Assembly: GCA_041494245.1 (NCBI GenBank)
Contig: JBGQAK010000003.1
Location: forward strand, 62,001-126,000
DNA from: RBG-13-68-16 sp041494245
Lineage (GTDB): Bacteria; Acidobacteriota; Thermoanaerobaculia; Thermoanaerobaculales; Thermoanaerobaculaceae
Direction: 5' to 3'
Length of the DNA stretch: 64,000 nt
Positions 9,204 through 18,210 of this stretch are shown in pieces. The notes under the pieces were generated by a model, which was given only the letters and a program-made list of their open reading frames with translations, was not told where the DNA came from and did no database searches. The position numbers were made by a program, and so were the translations under genes. The first letter of the stretch is position 1. Each line of letters begins with the position of its first letter.

Positions 9204-9867
9204 GGTCCTGGACGTTCGCGCGCGGGTGCTGGCCGCCAACGAGGACGCGGCGGCACGTTTGCGGAAGGGGTTCCGGGCGAGCGGCACGCTGGTCCTCAAC
9301 CTCATCTCCTCGCCCGGCTCCGGCAAGACGACGCTCCTGGAGGCCACGGTGAGGGTCCTCGCCGGACGGCTGCGCCTGGCGGGCATTGAGGGCGACATCG
9401 CGACCGAGCGCGACGCGGAGCGGCTGCGCGCCCTCGGGATCCCGGCCGTCCAGATCCTGACCAGCGGCGCCTGCCACCTTGACGCGCGCCAGGTGGGCAA
9501 GGTCGTCGACGGGGCGCGCCTGCCCGAATCCGACATCCTCTTTATCGAGAACGTCGGCAACCTGATCTGCCCCACCTCGTATGACCTCGGCGAGGACTTC
9601 AAGGTCGCCCTCCTCTCAGTCGCCGAAGGCGACGACAAGCCGTTCAAGTACCCGGCGATCTTCGCGCGCGCCGAGGTGACGGTCGTGACCAAGATGGATC
9701 TGCTTCCCCACGTCACCTTCGACCTCCCGGAGGTCAGGGAACAGCTCGCCTCGCTGAACCCTGCGGGGGAGGTCGTGCTCACCTCGGCGCGCACCGGGGA
9801 TGGCATCGCCGAATGGTGCGCGCTCCTCGAGCGGCGCCTGGCCGCCAAGCGGAAGGCGAGGGCGTGA
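9196..9867 (+). CDS. hypB: hydrogenase maturation GTPase HypB
   Basis: GTPase that drives nickel insertion into [NiFe]-hydrogenase, working with HypA. ATG 9196 overlaps the end of hypA. The 223-residue protein has the P-loop SSPGSGKTTLLEA, the GDIATERDAERL segment, the family hallmark ENVGNLICP with the metal-binding cysteine, and TKMDLLPH for guanine recognition. It lacks both the histidine-rich nickel-storage stretch and the CxxCGC N-terminal high-affinity nickel site found in some HypB proteins, so it is the minimal form. Its stop overlaps the GTG start of hypF. Confidence 0.95.
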   Translation: MAEVLDVRARVLAANEDAAARLRKGFRASGTLVLNLISSPGSGKTTLLEATVRVLAGRLRLAGIEGDIATERDAERLRALGIPAVQILTSGACHLDARQVGKVVDGARLPESDILFIENVGNLICPTSYDLGEDFKVALLSVAEGDDKPFKYPAIFARAEVTVVTKMDLLPHVTFDLPEVREQLASLNPAGEVVLTSARTGDGIAEWCALLERRLAAKRKARA

Positions 9868-12221
9868 GCGCGGGCGAGCGGCGGCGGCTGCGTCTGATCT
9901 GCCGCGGGGTCGTGCAGGGCGTGGGGTTCCGACCGGCAGTGCACCGCCTCGCGTCCTCCCTCGCCCTCGGCGGCTTCGTGCGCAACGCCCCCGAGGGCGT
10001 GGTCATCGAGGTCGAGGGAAGCGCCGCGCGCGTGCAGGACTTCGCCGACCGGCTGCCTGCGTCGCTGCCGCCGCTGGCCCGTATGGACGGAATGGAGAGG
10101 CTGGAGCTCGAGGCGCTCGGCGACGGCGCCTTCGCCGTGCTGGCCTCCCAGGAGGGCCGGCGCCGCCGCGCGCTCGTCCCGCCGGATGCCGCCCTCTGCT
10201 CCGACTGCCGGGCGGAGATGGACGACGGCGCGGACCGCCGCCACCGCTACCCGTTCACCACCTGCACCAACTGCGGGCCGCGCTTCACGCTCGTCCGCGC
10301 GCTGCCCTACGACCGCGAGCGCACCTCGATGGCGTGCTTCCCGCTCTGCCCCGAGTGCCGGCGCGAGTACGAGGACCCCGGCAACCGCCGCTTCCACGCA
10401 GAGCCGGTCTGCTGCCCCGCCTGCGGTCCCCGCCTGTGGATGCAGGACCGCACAGGGGCCCTGCGTTCAACCGGTGTCGAGGCGCTCGCCGAGGCGCGCG
10501 ATGCGCTCGAGCTGGGCGAGATCGTGGCGGTGAAGGGGTTCGGCGGGTTCCAGCTCGCCTGCCGCGCGGACGACGAGGGTGCGGTGGCCCGCCTGCGCGA
10601 GCGCAAGCACCGCCCGACGAAACCGTTCGCCGTGATGGTGCGGGACCTTCCGACGGCCCGGCACATCGTCGCCCTCCGGCCGGAGGACGAGGCACTGCTC
10701 GCCTCGCCGCAGGCCCCGGTGCTGCTGGCTCCGGTTTTGGCGGGGGGCGGTCTGGCGACCCGGGTGGCGCCCGGCCTTGCCGACCTGGGGGTGATGCTCC
10801 CCACCACGCCGTTGCACGTCGAACTGTTTCGCGGAGCGGCGTTCGGGGCCCTGGTCATGACCTCCGGCAACGCCAGCGACGAGCCGATCTGCCGGGGCAA
10901 CCGCGAGGCGCTCGTGCGGCTGGAGCACATCGCCGACCGCTTTCTGCTCCACGACCGGGACGTCGTGCGGCGGGCCGACGACTCGGTGGCGCGTACCGGC
11001 CCCGGCGGGCCGGCGCTGGTACGCCGCGCCCGAGGCTACGTCCCCGAGGCGCTGCCGCTCCCGGTCTCGGCTCCCGAACCGGTGCTGGCGCTGGGGCCGT
11101 TCCTGCAGGTCACGGCGTGCCTGGCGGTGGGCGGGGACGCGTTCTGCTCGCAGCACGTCGGCGACCTGGACGGCGAGCCGGCACGGGCCTTCCTCGCGGA
11201 GGCGGCGCGCGGCCTGGAGGAGTTCCTCGAGGCCGAGGGCCGGCTCATCGTTGTGGACCCGCACCCCGACTACCCGAGCACGTGGCTCGGGAAAGAGCTG
11301 GCGCGCGAGCGCGAGGCGCGCCTGCTCGCCGTGCAGCACCACCTCGCCCATGCCGCTGCGGTGCTCGCCGAGCACGCCCGCTTTCCGGAGACGGGTGAAA
11401 CCGCAGCCTCCATTGCGCTGGACGGCACCGGTTGGGGGAACGACGGGGCGGCGTGGGGGGGCGAGTGGCTGCTCCTGGACGGCGACCTCGGCTGGCGCCG
11501 CCTGGCCCACCTCGAGCCGCTGCCGCTGGTGGGCGGGGAGGCCGCGGTGCGTGAGCCGTGGCGCGTCGCGGCCGCCGCAATGAGGCTTGCAGGCGCCGCG
11601 GAGCTTCTGCCGCGGCTTCCCGTGGCGGGTCTCGTGGCGCCGGAGACCCTGGCGGCCGTCTCCGGTCTCGCGAGCCATGCCGGGTGGCCGTTCGCCACCG
11701 GCGCCGGGAGGGTCTTCGAGGCCGCGGGGGCGCTGCTGGGCCTGGCGGCGGTCAACGGCTACGAGGGGGAGGCGGCGGCCCGCCTGGAGGCGTTGGCGTC
11801 GTCCTGGGCGGGGCCCGTCGATCCCTGGCCGGAGCTGGCCGTTGCCGCCCCGAGCCCCGAACCCCGAGCCCCGATCCTCCCGTCCAGCGACCTCCTGGCC
11901 GCGATGGCCCGGCGCGTCCTCGCGGGAGAGGCTCCGGCGTTGGTCGCGGCCGGGTTCCACGCAACGTTTTGCCGGCTGGCCGCGGAGGTGACGCGCAGGG
12001 TCTTGCCTCCCGGCCTCCGGGTGGTAGCCTTGGGCGGGGGGTGCTTGGTGAATCGGCTCCTCCGCCGTGGCTTGGGGGAAAGCCTCGCCGCCGCCGGCTT
12101 CGAGCCGCTCCTACCGGTGCGGCTGCCTGCGGGCGATGGCGGGCTGTCCTACGGGCAGGCGGTGCTTGGCGCCGTGGCGGCCGCGCGCGGCGTCGAGCCG
12201 ACGCTGAAGGGAGGCGGCTGA
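9864..12221 (+). CDS. hypF: carbamoyltransferase HypF (hydrogenase maturation)
   Basis: Converts carbamoyl phosphate and ATP to a carbamoyl group on the HypE C-terminal cysteine, the source of the cyanide ligands of the Ni-Fe site. The start GTG 9864 overlaps the hypB stop (GTGA). The 785-residue protein has all four family domains in order. These are acylphosphatase (CRGVVQGVGFRPAVHRLA, about 10-90), twin zinc fingers (CSDC, CTNC, CPEC, CCPAC, about 105-190), a YrdC/Sua5 domain (EIVAVKGFGGFQLACRA onward) and a Kae1-like domain with the metal-binding VQHHLAHAAAV histidines and ALGGGCLVNRLL near the end. No frameshift or missing motif. Confidence 0.95.
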   Translation: MSAGERRRLRLICRGVVQGVGFRPAVHRLASSLALGGFVRNAPEGVVIEVEGSAARVQDFADRLPASLPPLARMDGMERLELEALGDGAFAVLASQEGRRRRALVPPDAALCSDCRAEMDDGADRRHRYPFTTCTNCGPRFTLVRALPYDRERTSMACFPLCPECRREYEDPGNRRFHAEPVCCPACGPRLWMQDRTGALRSTGVEALAEARDALELGEIVAVKGFGGFQLACRADDEGAVARLRERKHRPTKPFAVMVRDLPTARHIVALRPEDEALLASPQAPVLLAPVLAGGGLATRVAPGLADLGVMLPTTPLHVELFRGAAFGALVMTSGNASDEPICRGNREALVRLEHIADRFLLHDRDVVRRADDSVARTGPGGPALVRRARGYVPEALPLPVSAPEPVLALGPFLQVTACLAVGGDAFCSQHVGDLDGEPARAFLAEAARGLEEFLEAEGRLIVVDPHPDYPSTWLGKELAREREARLLAVQHHLAHAAAVLAEHARFPETGETAASIALDGTGWGNDGAAWGGEWLLLDGDLGWRRLAHLEPLPLVGGEAAVREPWRVAAAAMRLAGAAELLPRLPVAGLVAPETLAAVSGLASHAGWPFATGAGRVFEAAGALLGLAAVNGYEGEAAARLEALASSWAGPVDPWPELAVAAPSPEPRAPILPSSDLLAAMARRVLAGEAPALVAAGFHATFCRLAAEVTRRVLPPGLRVVALGGGCLVNRLLRRGLGESLAAAGFEPLLPVRLPAGDGGLSYGQAVLGAVAAARGVEPTLKGGG

Positions 12222-12448
12222 TGTGCCTTGCCGTGCCGATGAAGCTGATCGAGCGCCGTGAGCTGCTCGGTGTCGCCGAGGTGGACGGCGTTCGCCGCGA
12301 GGTCTCGCTGATGCTGCAGCCCGAGGCGAAGCTGGGCGACTACGTGCTGGTGCACGCGGGCTACGCGATCGGGGTGGTGGACGAGGCGGAGGCGAAGATC
12401 ACCCTGGACCTGCTGCGCCAGGTCGCGGAGGCGGGGGAGGCGAGGTGA
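12221..12448 (+). CDS. hypC: hydrogenase maturation chaperone HypC
   Basis: A 75-residue chaperone that, with HypD, carries the Fe(CN)2CO unit to the hydrogenase large subunit. It begins with the family signature MCLAVPMKL, where the second-position cysteine is essential. A short OB-like barrel follows (GDYVLVHAGYAIGVVDEAEA). The ATG overlaps the hypF stop by one base (TGATG), indicating translational coupling, and the 3' end overlaps the hypD start by four bases. An ordinary length and a single copy. Confidence 0.95.
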   Translation: MCLAVPMKLIERRELLGVAEVDGVRREVSLMLQPEAKLGDYVLVHAGYAIGVVDEAEAKITLDLLRQVAEAGEAR

Positions 12449-13554
12449 CCACCCCGATGACGTTCGGCGACCCGAAGGCGGTGTCGGCGCTCGTCGGCCG
12501 CGTCGTCCGGGCCGCCGGGAGGCTCACCCAACGGGTCACGCTCATGGAGGTCTGCGGCACCCACACCAACGCCATCGCCGCCGCGGGGCTCCGGCGGCTG
12601 CTGCCGCCGACGGTCCGCCTGATCGCGGGCCCGGGGTGCCCGGTGTGTGTCACCCCGGTGGGGTACGTGGACCGGGCGGAGGCGCTCACGCGCCGCCCGG
12701 GGACGATCGTCACCACCTTCGGGGACCTGATGCGGGTGCCCTCGAGCCGGAGCAGCCTCGAGCGGGTGCGGGCCGAGGGTGCCGACGTGCGGATCGTCTA
12801 CTCGCCCCGCGACGCCCTGCAGATCGCCCGCGAGAACCCCGAGAAGACTGTGGTCTTCCTCGGGGTAGGGTTCGAGACCACGGTCCCGACGGTGGCGGGC
12901 GCCCTCGCCGAGGCGGAGGCCGACGGCGTGGGCAACTTCATGGTCCTCTCCGGGCACAAGGTCATGCCTCCGCCGATGCGCGCGCTGGCTCGCGACCCCG
13001 AGGTACACGTGGACGGGTACCTGCTCCCCGGCCACGTCTCGGTGATCGTCGGGTCGGACGCGTTTGCCTTCGTGGCCGAGGAGTTCGGTCTGCCGGCGGT
13101 GGTGGTCGGCTTCACCCCCACCGACGTGCTGCGGGGCGTGGAGACGCTCGTCGGGTGTCTTGCTGCCGGCACGCCCAGGGTTGTCAACCTCTACTCCCGG
13201 GTGGTGAGGCCCGAGGGGAACACCACGGCCCAGGCGCTGGTCTCCCGCTTCTTCACCACCGCCGATGTGGAATGGCGCGGCCTCGGCACCATCCCCGGCT
13301 CCGGCCTCGCGCTTCGGCGGGAGTTCGCCCACCGCGACGCCGGGCTGCTGGAGGTGGAGCTGCCGGAGCCCGTGGAGCCGGCGGGGTGCCGGTGCGGCGA
13401 GGTGCTCAAGGGTGCCATTGACCCGCCCGAGTGCCCGCTCTTCGCCGGCGCCTGCACGCCCTCCTCGCCGGTCGGGGCGTGCATGGTCTCGAGCGAGGGC
13501 ACCTGCGCGGCCTGGTACCGGCACGAGCGTCTGGCCGCCGGGGGAGCCAGGTGA
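12445..13554 (+). CDS. hypD: hydrogenase iron-cyanide assembly protein HypD
   Basis: Iron-sulfur protein on which the Fe(CN)2CO cofactor is built with HypC and HypE. The 369-residue protein starts at GTG 12445 (GTGA overlap with hypC); an ATG four codons later is an alternative. Conserved cysteine motifs are intact: MEVCGTHTNAI (about 34-44), GPGCPVCVTP (about 62-71), and the C-terminal 4Fe-4S ligands in CRCGEVLKG, ECPLFAGACTP and CMVSSEGTCAAWY. It is coupled to hypE by a further GTGA overlap. Confidence 0.95.
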   Translation: MTTPMTFGDPKAVSALVGRVVRAAGRLTQRVTLMEVCGTHTNAIAAAGLRRLLPPTVRLIAGPGCPVCVTPVGYVDRAEALTRRPGTIVTTFGDLMRVPSSRSSLERVRAEGADVRIVYSPRDALQIARENPEKTVVFLGVGFETTVPTVAGALAEAEADGVGNFMVLSGHKVMPPPMRALARDPEVHVDGYLLPGHVSVIVGSDAFAFVAEEFGLPAVVVGFTPTDVLRGVETLVGCLAAGTPRVVNLYSRVVRPEGNTTAQALVSRFFTTADVEWRGLGTIPGSGLALRREFAHRDAGLLEVELPEPVEPAGCRCGEVLKGAIDPPECPLFAGACTPSSPVGACMVSSEGTCAAWYRHERLAAGGAR

Positions 13555-14570
13555 AGGATCCCGAGCGCATCCTGCTCGCCCACGGGGGCGGCGGCAGGCT
13601 CACGCAGGAGCTGGTGCGCGAGGTGTTCCTGCCGGCGCTGTCCAACCCGGCGCTGGCGGCGCTCTCGGACTCGGCGCTGCTGGAGAAGCTGCCGCCCGGA
13701 CGCCCCGCCCTTACGACCGACGCCTTTGTAGTGGACCCGCCGGTCTTCCCGGGGGGCGACCTGGGCTACCTCTCCGTGTGCGGCACGGTCAACGACCTCG
13801 CGGTGGCGGGCGCCCGCCCCGTCGCGCTCACCTGGGCGTTGGTGCTCGAGGAGGGGCTCGAGATCGCGCTCCTGGAGACTTTCGTGCGTGGGGCCGCGCG
13901 CGCCGCCAGGGAGGCGGGCGTTCCGATCGTGGCCGGCGACACCAAGGTCGTCCCGCGCGGCAAGGGCGACCGTGCCTACGTGGCCACCGCCGGGCTCGGG
14001 GTGGTTCCGCCCGGCCGCGACGTGGGTGACCACCGCGTGAAGCCGGGGGACGCCATCATCGTGTCCGGGCCGGTGGGCGACCATGGCGCTACCGTGATGG
14101 CCTGCCGCCACAAGCTGGTCGGGGAGGGGCTGCGCTCCGACTGTGCCCCTCTCGCGGGCATTGCCGAGCTGCTGCTGGAGTCCGGCGCCGAGGTACACGC
14201 GCTCCACGACCCCACGCGCGGCGGCCTTGCGACAACCTGCCACGAGGTCGCCTCGCGGGCCGGCGTTCGCATCGTCCTCGACCAGGGCTCGGTGCCGGTG
14301 CGGCCGGAGGTGCGCGGCGTCTGCGAGCTTCTCGGCCTCGACCCGCTGTACGTGGCGTGCGAGGGGCGCTTGGTGGCCTGGGTCGCGGAGGGGGATGCGG
14401 ACGGTGTTGAGACGCTTCTCAACAAACACCCGCTCGGGAAGGGCGCGGCGCGTGTCGGGCGGGTGGAGCCGCGCACGGCGGACGGCGCCCCGGTGGTGCT
14501 GCGGACGCTCTACAACACCGAGCGCCCCCTCGACCTGCTGGCCGGCTGGGAGCTGCCGCGGATCTGCTGA
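13551..14570 (+). CDS. hypE: thiocarbamate-dehydrating protein HypE (hydrogenase maturation)
   Basis: ATP-dependent dehydratase of the PurM/SelD fold that turns the carbamoylated C-terminal cysteine into a thiocyanate, the donor of cyanide to HypD. The GTG at 13551 overlaps the hypD stop and is preferred over an ATG 120 bases upstream, which would lie inside hypD. The 339-residue protein shows the ATP-binding start LLAHGGGGRL, the SVCGTVNDLAVAGA and VAGDTKVVPRGKGD motifs and ends exactly in PRIC, the required terminal cysteine. Last gene of the hyp operon. Confidence 0.95.
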   Translation: MKDPERILLAHGGGGRLTQELVREVFLPALSNPALAALSDSALLEKLPPGRPALTTDAFVVDPPVFPGGDLGYLSVCGTVNDLAVAGARPVALTWALVLEEGLEIALLETFVRGAARAAREAGVPIVAGDTKVVPRGKGDRAYVATAGLGVVPPGRDVGDHRVKPGDAIIVSGPVGDHGATVMACRHKLVGEGLRSDCAPLAGIAELLLESGAEVHALHDPTRGGLATTCHEVASRAGVRIVLDQGSVPVRPEVRGVCELLGLDPLYVACEGRLVAWVAEGDADGVETLLNKHPLGKGAARVGRVEPRTADGAPVVLRTLYNTERPLDLLAGWELPRIC

Positions 14571-14651
14571 GGGCCCCCGGCTCCCTGGGAAGCGCACGGA
14601 TCTGCGATCGCAACACCCTCCTCGGCCAATGGCCGGGGCTAGAATGGCGCC

Positions 14652-15380
14652 GTGCGGGTCCTCCTGGTTCATTGCGACCACCGGCCCTTCGAGGTGGAGT
14701 GCTTCTCCCGGGCCTGGGAGCTGGCCGGTGGCATACCCGTGGAGCTGCTGCCGGTCACGCCGGCGTCGGCCCGGAGCCTCCCCCCGGACTTCGCGGACGC
14801 GGCCGGGCTGCTGCTCAGCGGCGGGCCGGACGTGGAGCCGTGGCGCTTCGGCGCCACCCCGGAGCCGGGGGTTGAGCTGCACCTCGACCCCGCCCGCGAC
14901 GCCCTCGACCTCGAGCTGCTCCGCCAGGCCGAGCGGGAGGCGTGGCCCGTGCTGGCGATCTGCTACGGCTGCCAGATCCTGGCCGTGTCGGCCGGGGGCA
15001 CGGTGATCCAGGACCTCGAGAAGGCCGGCAAGCCGGGGCACAGGGTCCCCGATCCAAAGGACCGCCTGGCGCACGACGTGATCGTGAGCACGGAGGCGCG
15101 CTTCCTCGCGCCGGCTGGGGGGCGCTTCGCGGCGAACTCGCACCACCACCAGGCGGTCGCGGACCCCGGCACCGATCTTGGCGTCGTCGCCCGCGCCCCC
15201 GACGGGGTCATCGAGGCCCTGGAAGCGGGTACGGGGAGCCGGTTCGTGCTGGGGGTGCAGTGGCACCCGGAGAACCTCACCGGCGAGGAGCACGTTGCGC
15301 TCTTCCGAACCTTCCGCGCGGCGTGCATCGCCCGGTCGAGGGACCGCGGCCTCAGGTCGAGATTCCGCGGAGCGCGCTAG
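14652..15380 (+). CDS. class-I glutamine amidotransferase-like protein (peptidase C26 / PuuD-like)
   Basis: A 242-residue stand-alone glutaminase-fold hydrolase resembling gamma-glutamyl-GABA hydrolases. Visible features: LLLSGGPDVEPWRFG, the nucleophile region PVLAICYGCQILAVSAGG (cysteine of AICYG), NSHHHQAV, and the histidine-glutamate pair in GVQWHPENL. The start GTG 14652 gives MRVLLVHCDHR, typical of a first beta strand. It sits 81 bp after hypE and 2 bp before der, so it probably opens the der operon. The exact substrate (a gamma-glutamyl compound) is inferred from the family only. Confidence 0.82.
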   Translation: MRVLLVHCDHRPFEVECFSRAWELAGGIPVELLPVTPASARSLPPDFADAAGLLLSGGPDVEPWRFGATPEPGVELHLDPARDALDLELLRQAEREAWPVLAICYGCQILAVSAGGTVIQDLEKAGKPGHRVPDPKDRLAHDVIVSTEARFLAPAGGRFAANSHHHQAVADPGTDLGVVARAPDGVIEALEAGTGSRFVLGVQWHPENLTGEEHVALFRTFRAACIARSRDRGLRSRFRGAR

Positions 15381-15382
15381 CC

Positions 15383-16705
15383 ATGCCCTCCACCGTCGCC
15401 ATCGTGGGCCGTCCCAACGTGGGGAAGTCCACGCTCTTCAACCGACTTACGCGTTTCCGGCGGGCCATCACCCACAACTTGCCGGGCGTCACGCGCGACC
15501 GGGTGGCGGCCGACGCGCCCCGCCCGGCCGGCGGCGCCGTCGTCGTGGTGGACACCGGAGGGTTCGAGCCTGACAGCGAAGCGGCGATCCCCGCCATGAT
15601 CCGGGACCAGGCGCTGGTCGCGGTCGCCGGCGCGGACGCGGTCGTGCTGGTGGTGGACGGCGCCGTCGGGCTCGTCCCGGCGGACGAGGAGATCGCGCGA
15701 GCGCTCCACAAGGCCGGCACGCCGGCCGTCGTCGTGGTCAACAAGCAAGACAGGCGCGACGCCGCGCTCGGCTTTGTCGAGTTCGCCGCGCTCGGGTTCC
15801 CGGTCGTGAGCGTCTCGGCCGAGCACGGCCTTGGAATCGGGTACCTGTGGGACGAGCTGGAGAAGGTGCTGCCGCCGCCACAGGAGGAGGCGCCGGTCGA
15901 GGCCGAGCTGGCGGTCGCCATCGTCGGCCGCCCCAACGTGGGGAAGTCCTCGCTCCTCAACCGGCTGCTGGGGGAGGAGCGGGTGCTGGTCTCCGAGGTC
16001 CCCGGCACCACCCGGGACGCGGTCGACACCCTCGTCGCGTGCGGGCACCACACCGTACGCCTCATCGACACCGCGGGGATCCGGCGCAAGGGGCGCACCG
16101 ACAAGGGCCCCGAGGTGCTCTCGGTGGTGATGGCGCGGCGGGCAATCGAGCGCGCGCAGGTCTGTCTCCTGGTGGTGGACGCGGGGGAGGGGCTTACCGC
16201 CCAGGACACCCACGTGGCCGGCTACGTGTCCGAGGCCGGGCGCGGCGTCGTGATCGTGATCAACAAAGCGGACCTCATTGAGGACCAGGGGCGCGAGGGC
16301 CGCCAGAGCTTCCGGCAAAAGCTCCTCGACCGTCTCAAGTTCCTCAAGGACACCCCGGCGGTCTTCGTCTCCGCGCTCACCGGGGCCGGGATCCCGCACC
16401 TGCTCCCCGCGGCGCTCGAGGTGGGGGAGTCGTTCAAGCAGCGGGTGCCCACGGGCGAGCTCAACCGCGTGATGCGCGCCGCTTGGGAGCGCACCCCGCC
16501 GCCGGGCGGCCGGGTTCCCCCGCGGCTCTACTACGCGACCCAGACCGGGAGCAGCCCGCCGCGGTTCGCGCTCTTCGTGAGCGGCTCGGGTAAGTTTCAC
16601 TTTTCCTATCAGAGGTACCTGGAAAATGCGGTGCGCGAAGCATTTCCCTTGGCAGGCGTCCCGATTCGGTTTAACATACGGGGGAAAAGGGACCGGGGCG
16701 GCTGA
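15383..16705 (+). CDS. der: ribosome-assembly GTPase Der (EngA)
   Basis: Essential double-GTPase acting in 50S subunit maturation. The 440-residue protein has two complete G domains. The first has VAIVGRPNVGKSTLFNRL, VVDTGGFEP and VVNKQDRRD; the second has VAIVGRPNVGKSSLLNRL, LIDTAGIRRKG and VINKADLIE. A KH-like C-terminal domain follows (PPRLYYATQTGSSPPRFALF). It is cytoplasmic and ribosome associated. Its stop overlaps the start of the MglA-like GTPase gene by one base, so the two are translationally coupled. Confidence 0.96.
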   Translation: MPSTVAIVGRPNVGKSTLFNRLTRFRRAITHNLPGVTRDRVAADAPRPAGGAVVVVDTGGFEPDSEAAIPAMIRDQALVAVAGADAVVLVVDGAVGLVPADEEIARALHKAGTPAVVVVNKQDRRDAALGFVEFAALGFPVVSVSAEHGLGIGYLWDELEKVLPPPQEEAPVEAELAVAIVGRPNVGKSSLLNRLLGEERVLVSEVPGTTRDAVDTLVACGHHTVRLIDTAGIRRKGRTDKGPEVLSVVMARRAIERAQVCLLVVDAGEGLTAQDTHVAGYVSEAGRGVVIVINKADLIEDQGREGRQSFRQKLLDRLKFLKDTPAVFVSALTGAGIPHLLPAALEVGESFKQRVPTGELNRVMRAAWERTPPPGGRVPPRLYYATQTGSSPPRFALFVSGSGKFHFSYQRYLENAVREAFPLAGVPIRFNIRGKRDRGG

Positions 16706-18210
16706 TGGTTCAGTTCCGACCGCGAGCACGCGAGATCATCGCCAAGATCGTCTATTACGGCCCACCGTTGGGCGGTAAGACGACGAACCTGCGCACGCTC
16801 TACTCGGGCTACCCCGCCGGTACGCGCGGCGAGCTGGTCATCGTCCCTGCGGGCGGCGACCGCACCATGTTCTTCGACTTTCTGCCGGTCGAGGCCGGCA
16901 CCCTGCGCGGCATGCGAATGCGCGTCCAGCTGTACACCGTGCCCGGCCAGGTGCACTACAACGCCACCCGCCAGGTCGTCCTGCGCGGGGTCGACGGCGT
17001 CGTCTTCGTGGCCGACTCGCAGCGCGAGATGCTGCGCACCAACAAGGAGTCGTTCGGGAACCTCAAGGACAACCTTGCCTTGCAGGGGCTCTCCCTCGCC
17101 GAGACGCCCCACGTGATCCAGTACAACAAGCGCGACCTCAAGGACGTGGTGAGCGTCGAGGAGCTTGACGAGGTCATCAACGAGCTCAACGCCCCGTTCT
17201 ACGAGGCGGTGGCCACCGTCGGGATCGGCGTCGAGGAGACCCTGCAGGGGGTGGTCAAGCTCGTGGCACGCTCCCTGCGGGACCGCTTCAAGATGCCGTC
17301 CGAGCTGGCCGCGGCGGAGGCCGCCAAGGCGGCCCCGAAGATGGCGGTGGTGCCGCCGGTCGCCGCCGAGCCAGCCGCGGCCCCCCAGGGTGAGGTGGTT
17401 CCTATGGCGAGGCCGGCCCCGGCCACGCCCCCTCCGCCACCGGTAGAGCTGCACCCCAGACCGGACATCCCGCGCCGGCCGCCGGCTCTCATCGAGCCGC
17501 CGGTGCCCCCCCAAGCCCCGTCATTCGCCGACACAACCCGTCCGACCGCCGAGCCGCCGGCGATCTTCCCTCCGCGGAAGCGCCCCGCGCCGGTGCTGGT
17601 GCCCGAGCCCGCGTTCGAGCCGCTCTCTCCGGCGTTCACCGCACCGCAGGTCGCCCCGCCGCCGGAGCGGCCGCCGGCGTTTTCCTTCAGCTTTTCCCCG
17701 CCACCCCCGCTTCCCGAGCCAGCGCCGCCTGCCGTGCACGGGAGCGTACCCGTACTTGATCCGTTTCCCGCCTTCGGTGAGAAGGTGTTCGACACCGGTC
17801 CTCCGGAGCGCATCACGGGCAGAACCGGCAAGGTGATCATCACGCCCGCACCGGAGCCCATCCTGGACGAGTCGGCTCTCCTCGAGGACCCCTTCGCCGA
17901 TCTCGTGCGGGAGCTGGATGGCCTCAGCGGTGATGTGTTCGACCTTTCGCCGCCACCTCCGCCGCCCGCACCGGCCGTGGAGCCGGTGCTCGAGGAGGTG
18001 GCGAAGGCCCCATCCCCCCTCCCGAAGCTCTCGCCCGACATGACGAGCTCGCTGGTGCAGCGGGTCATCCCGCGGGTGCTGGCTCAGGTCGGGGAGGTGA
18101 GGGAGCTGGAGCTGGAGGTGCCGGTACCGGCGGTCTGGACCGGCGGCAGGCGGCTCACGCTCCAGTTTCGCCTGACGTTGATCCCCGAGGAGGACCCACA
18201 TGCCGAGTGA
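16705..18210 (+). CDS. MglA-like small GTPase with proline-rich linker and C-terminal domain
   Basis: A 501-residue protein. Residues 1-200 form a bacterial Ras-like G domain of the MglA type: P-loop YYGPPLGGKTTNL, the prokaryote-specific switch LYTVPGQVHYNATRQ in place of DxxG, and QYNKRDL for guanine specificity. MglA GTPases set cell polarity and gliding or pilus motility in myxobacteria. Residues ~205-440 are a disordered proline/alanine-rich linker. The last ~60 residues (PDMTSSLVQRVIPRVLAQ, then strands around LELEVPVPAVW and LTLQFRLTLIP) form a separate small domain. No MglB partner gene is in the window. The end overlaps the MerR gene by 11 bases, and both are likely one operon with der. 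Confidence 0.88.
   Translation: MVQFRPRAREIIAKIVYYGPPLGGKTTNLRTLYSGYPAGTRGELVIVPAGGDRTMFFDFLPVEAGTLRGMRMRVQLYTVPGQVHYNATRQVVLRGVDGVVFVADSQREMLRTNKESFGNLKDNLALQGLSLAETPHVIQYNKRDLKDVVSVEELDEVINELNAPFYEAVATVGIGVEETLQGVVKLVARSLRDRFKMPSELAAAEAAKAAPKMAVVPPVAAEPAAAPQGEVVPMARPAPATPPPPPVELHPRPDIPRRPPALIEPPVPPQAPSFADTTRPTAEPPAIFPPRKRPAPVLVPEPAFEPLSPAFTAPQVAPPPERPPAFSFSFSPPPPLPEPAPPAVHGSVPVLDPFPAFGEKVFDTGPPERITGRTGKVIITPAPEPILDESALLEDPFADLVRELDGLSGDVFDLSPPPPPPAPAVEPVLEEVAKAPSPLPKLSPDMTSSLVQRVIPRVLAQVGEVRELELEVPVPAVWTGGRRLTLQFRLTLIPEEDPHAE

Noticed and set aside
10467..11960. A 497-codon open frame on the minus strand
   Set aside because: Antisense to hypF, which has all its domains intact; no family resemblance in the antisense product.
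13191..15293. A 700-codon open frame on the minus strand
   Set aside because: Antisense to hypD, hypE and the amidotransferase gene; a high-GC codon-position artefact with low-complexity Arg/Gly/Pro-rich translation.
15377..16729. A 450-codon open frame on the minus strand
   Set aside because: Exact shadow of der; composition typical of antisense frames in GC-rich genes.
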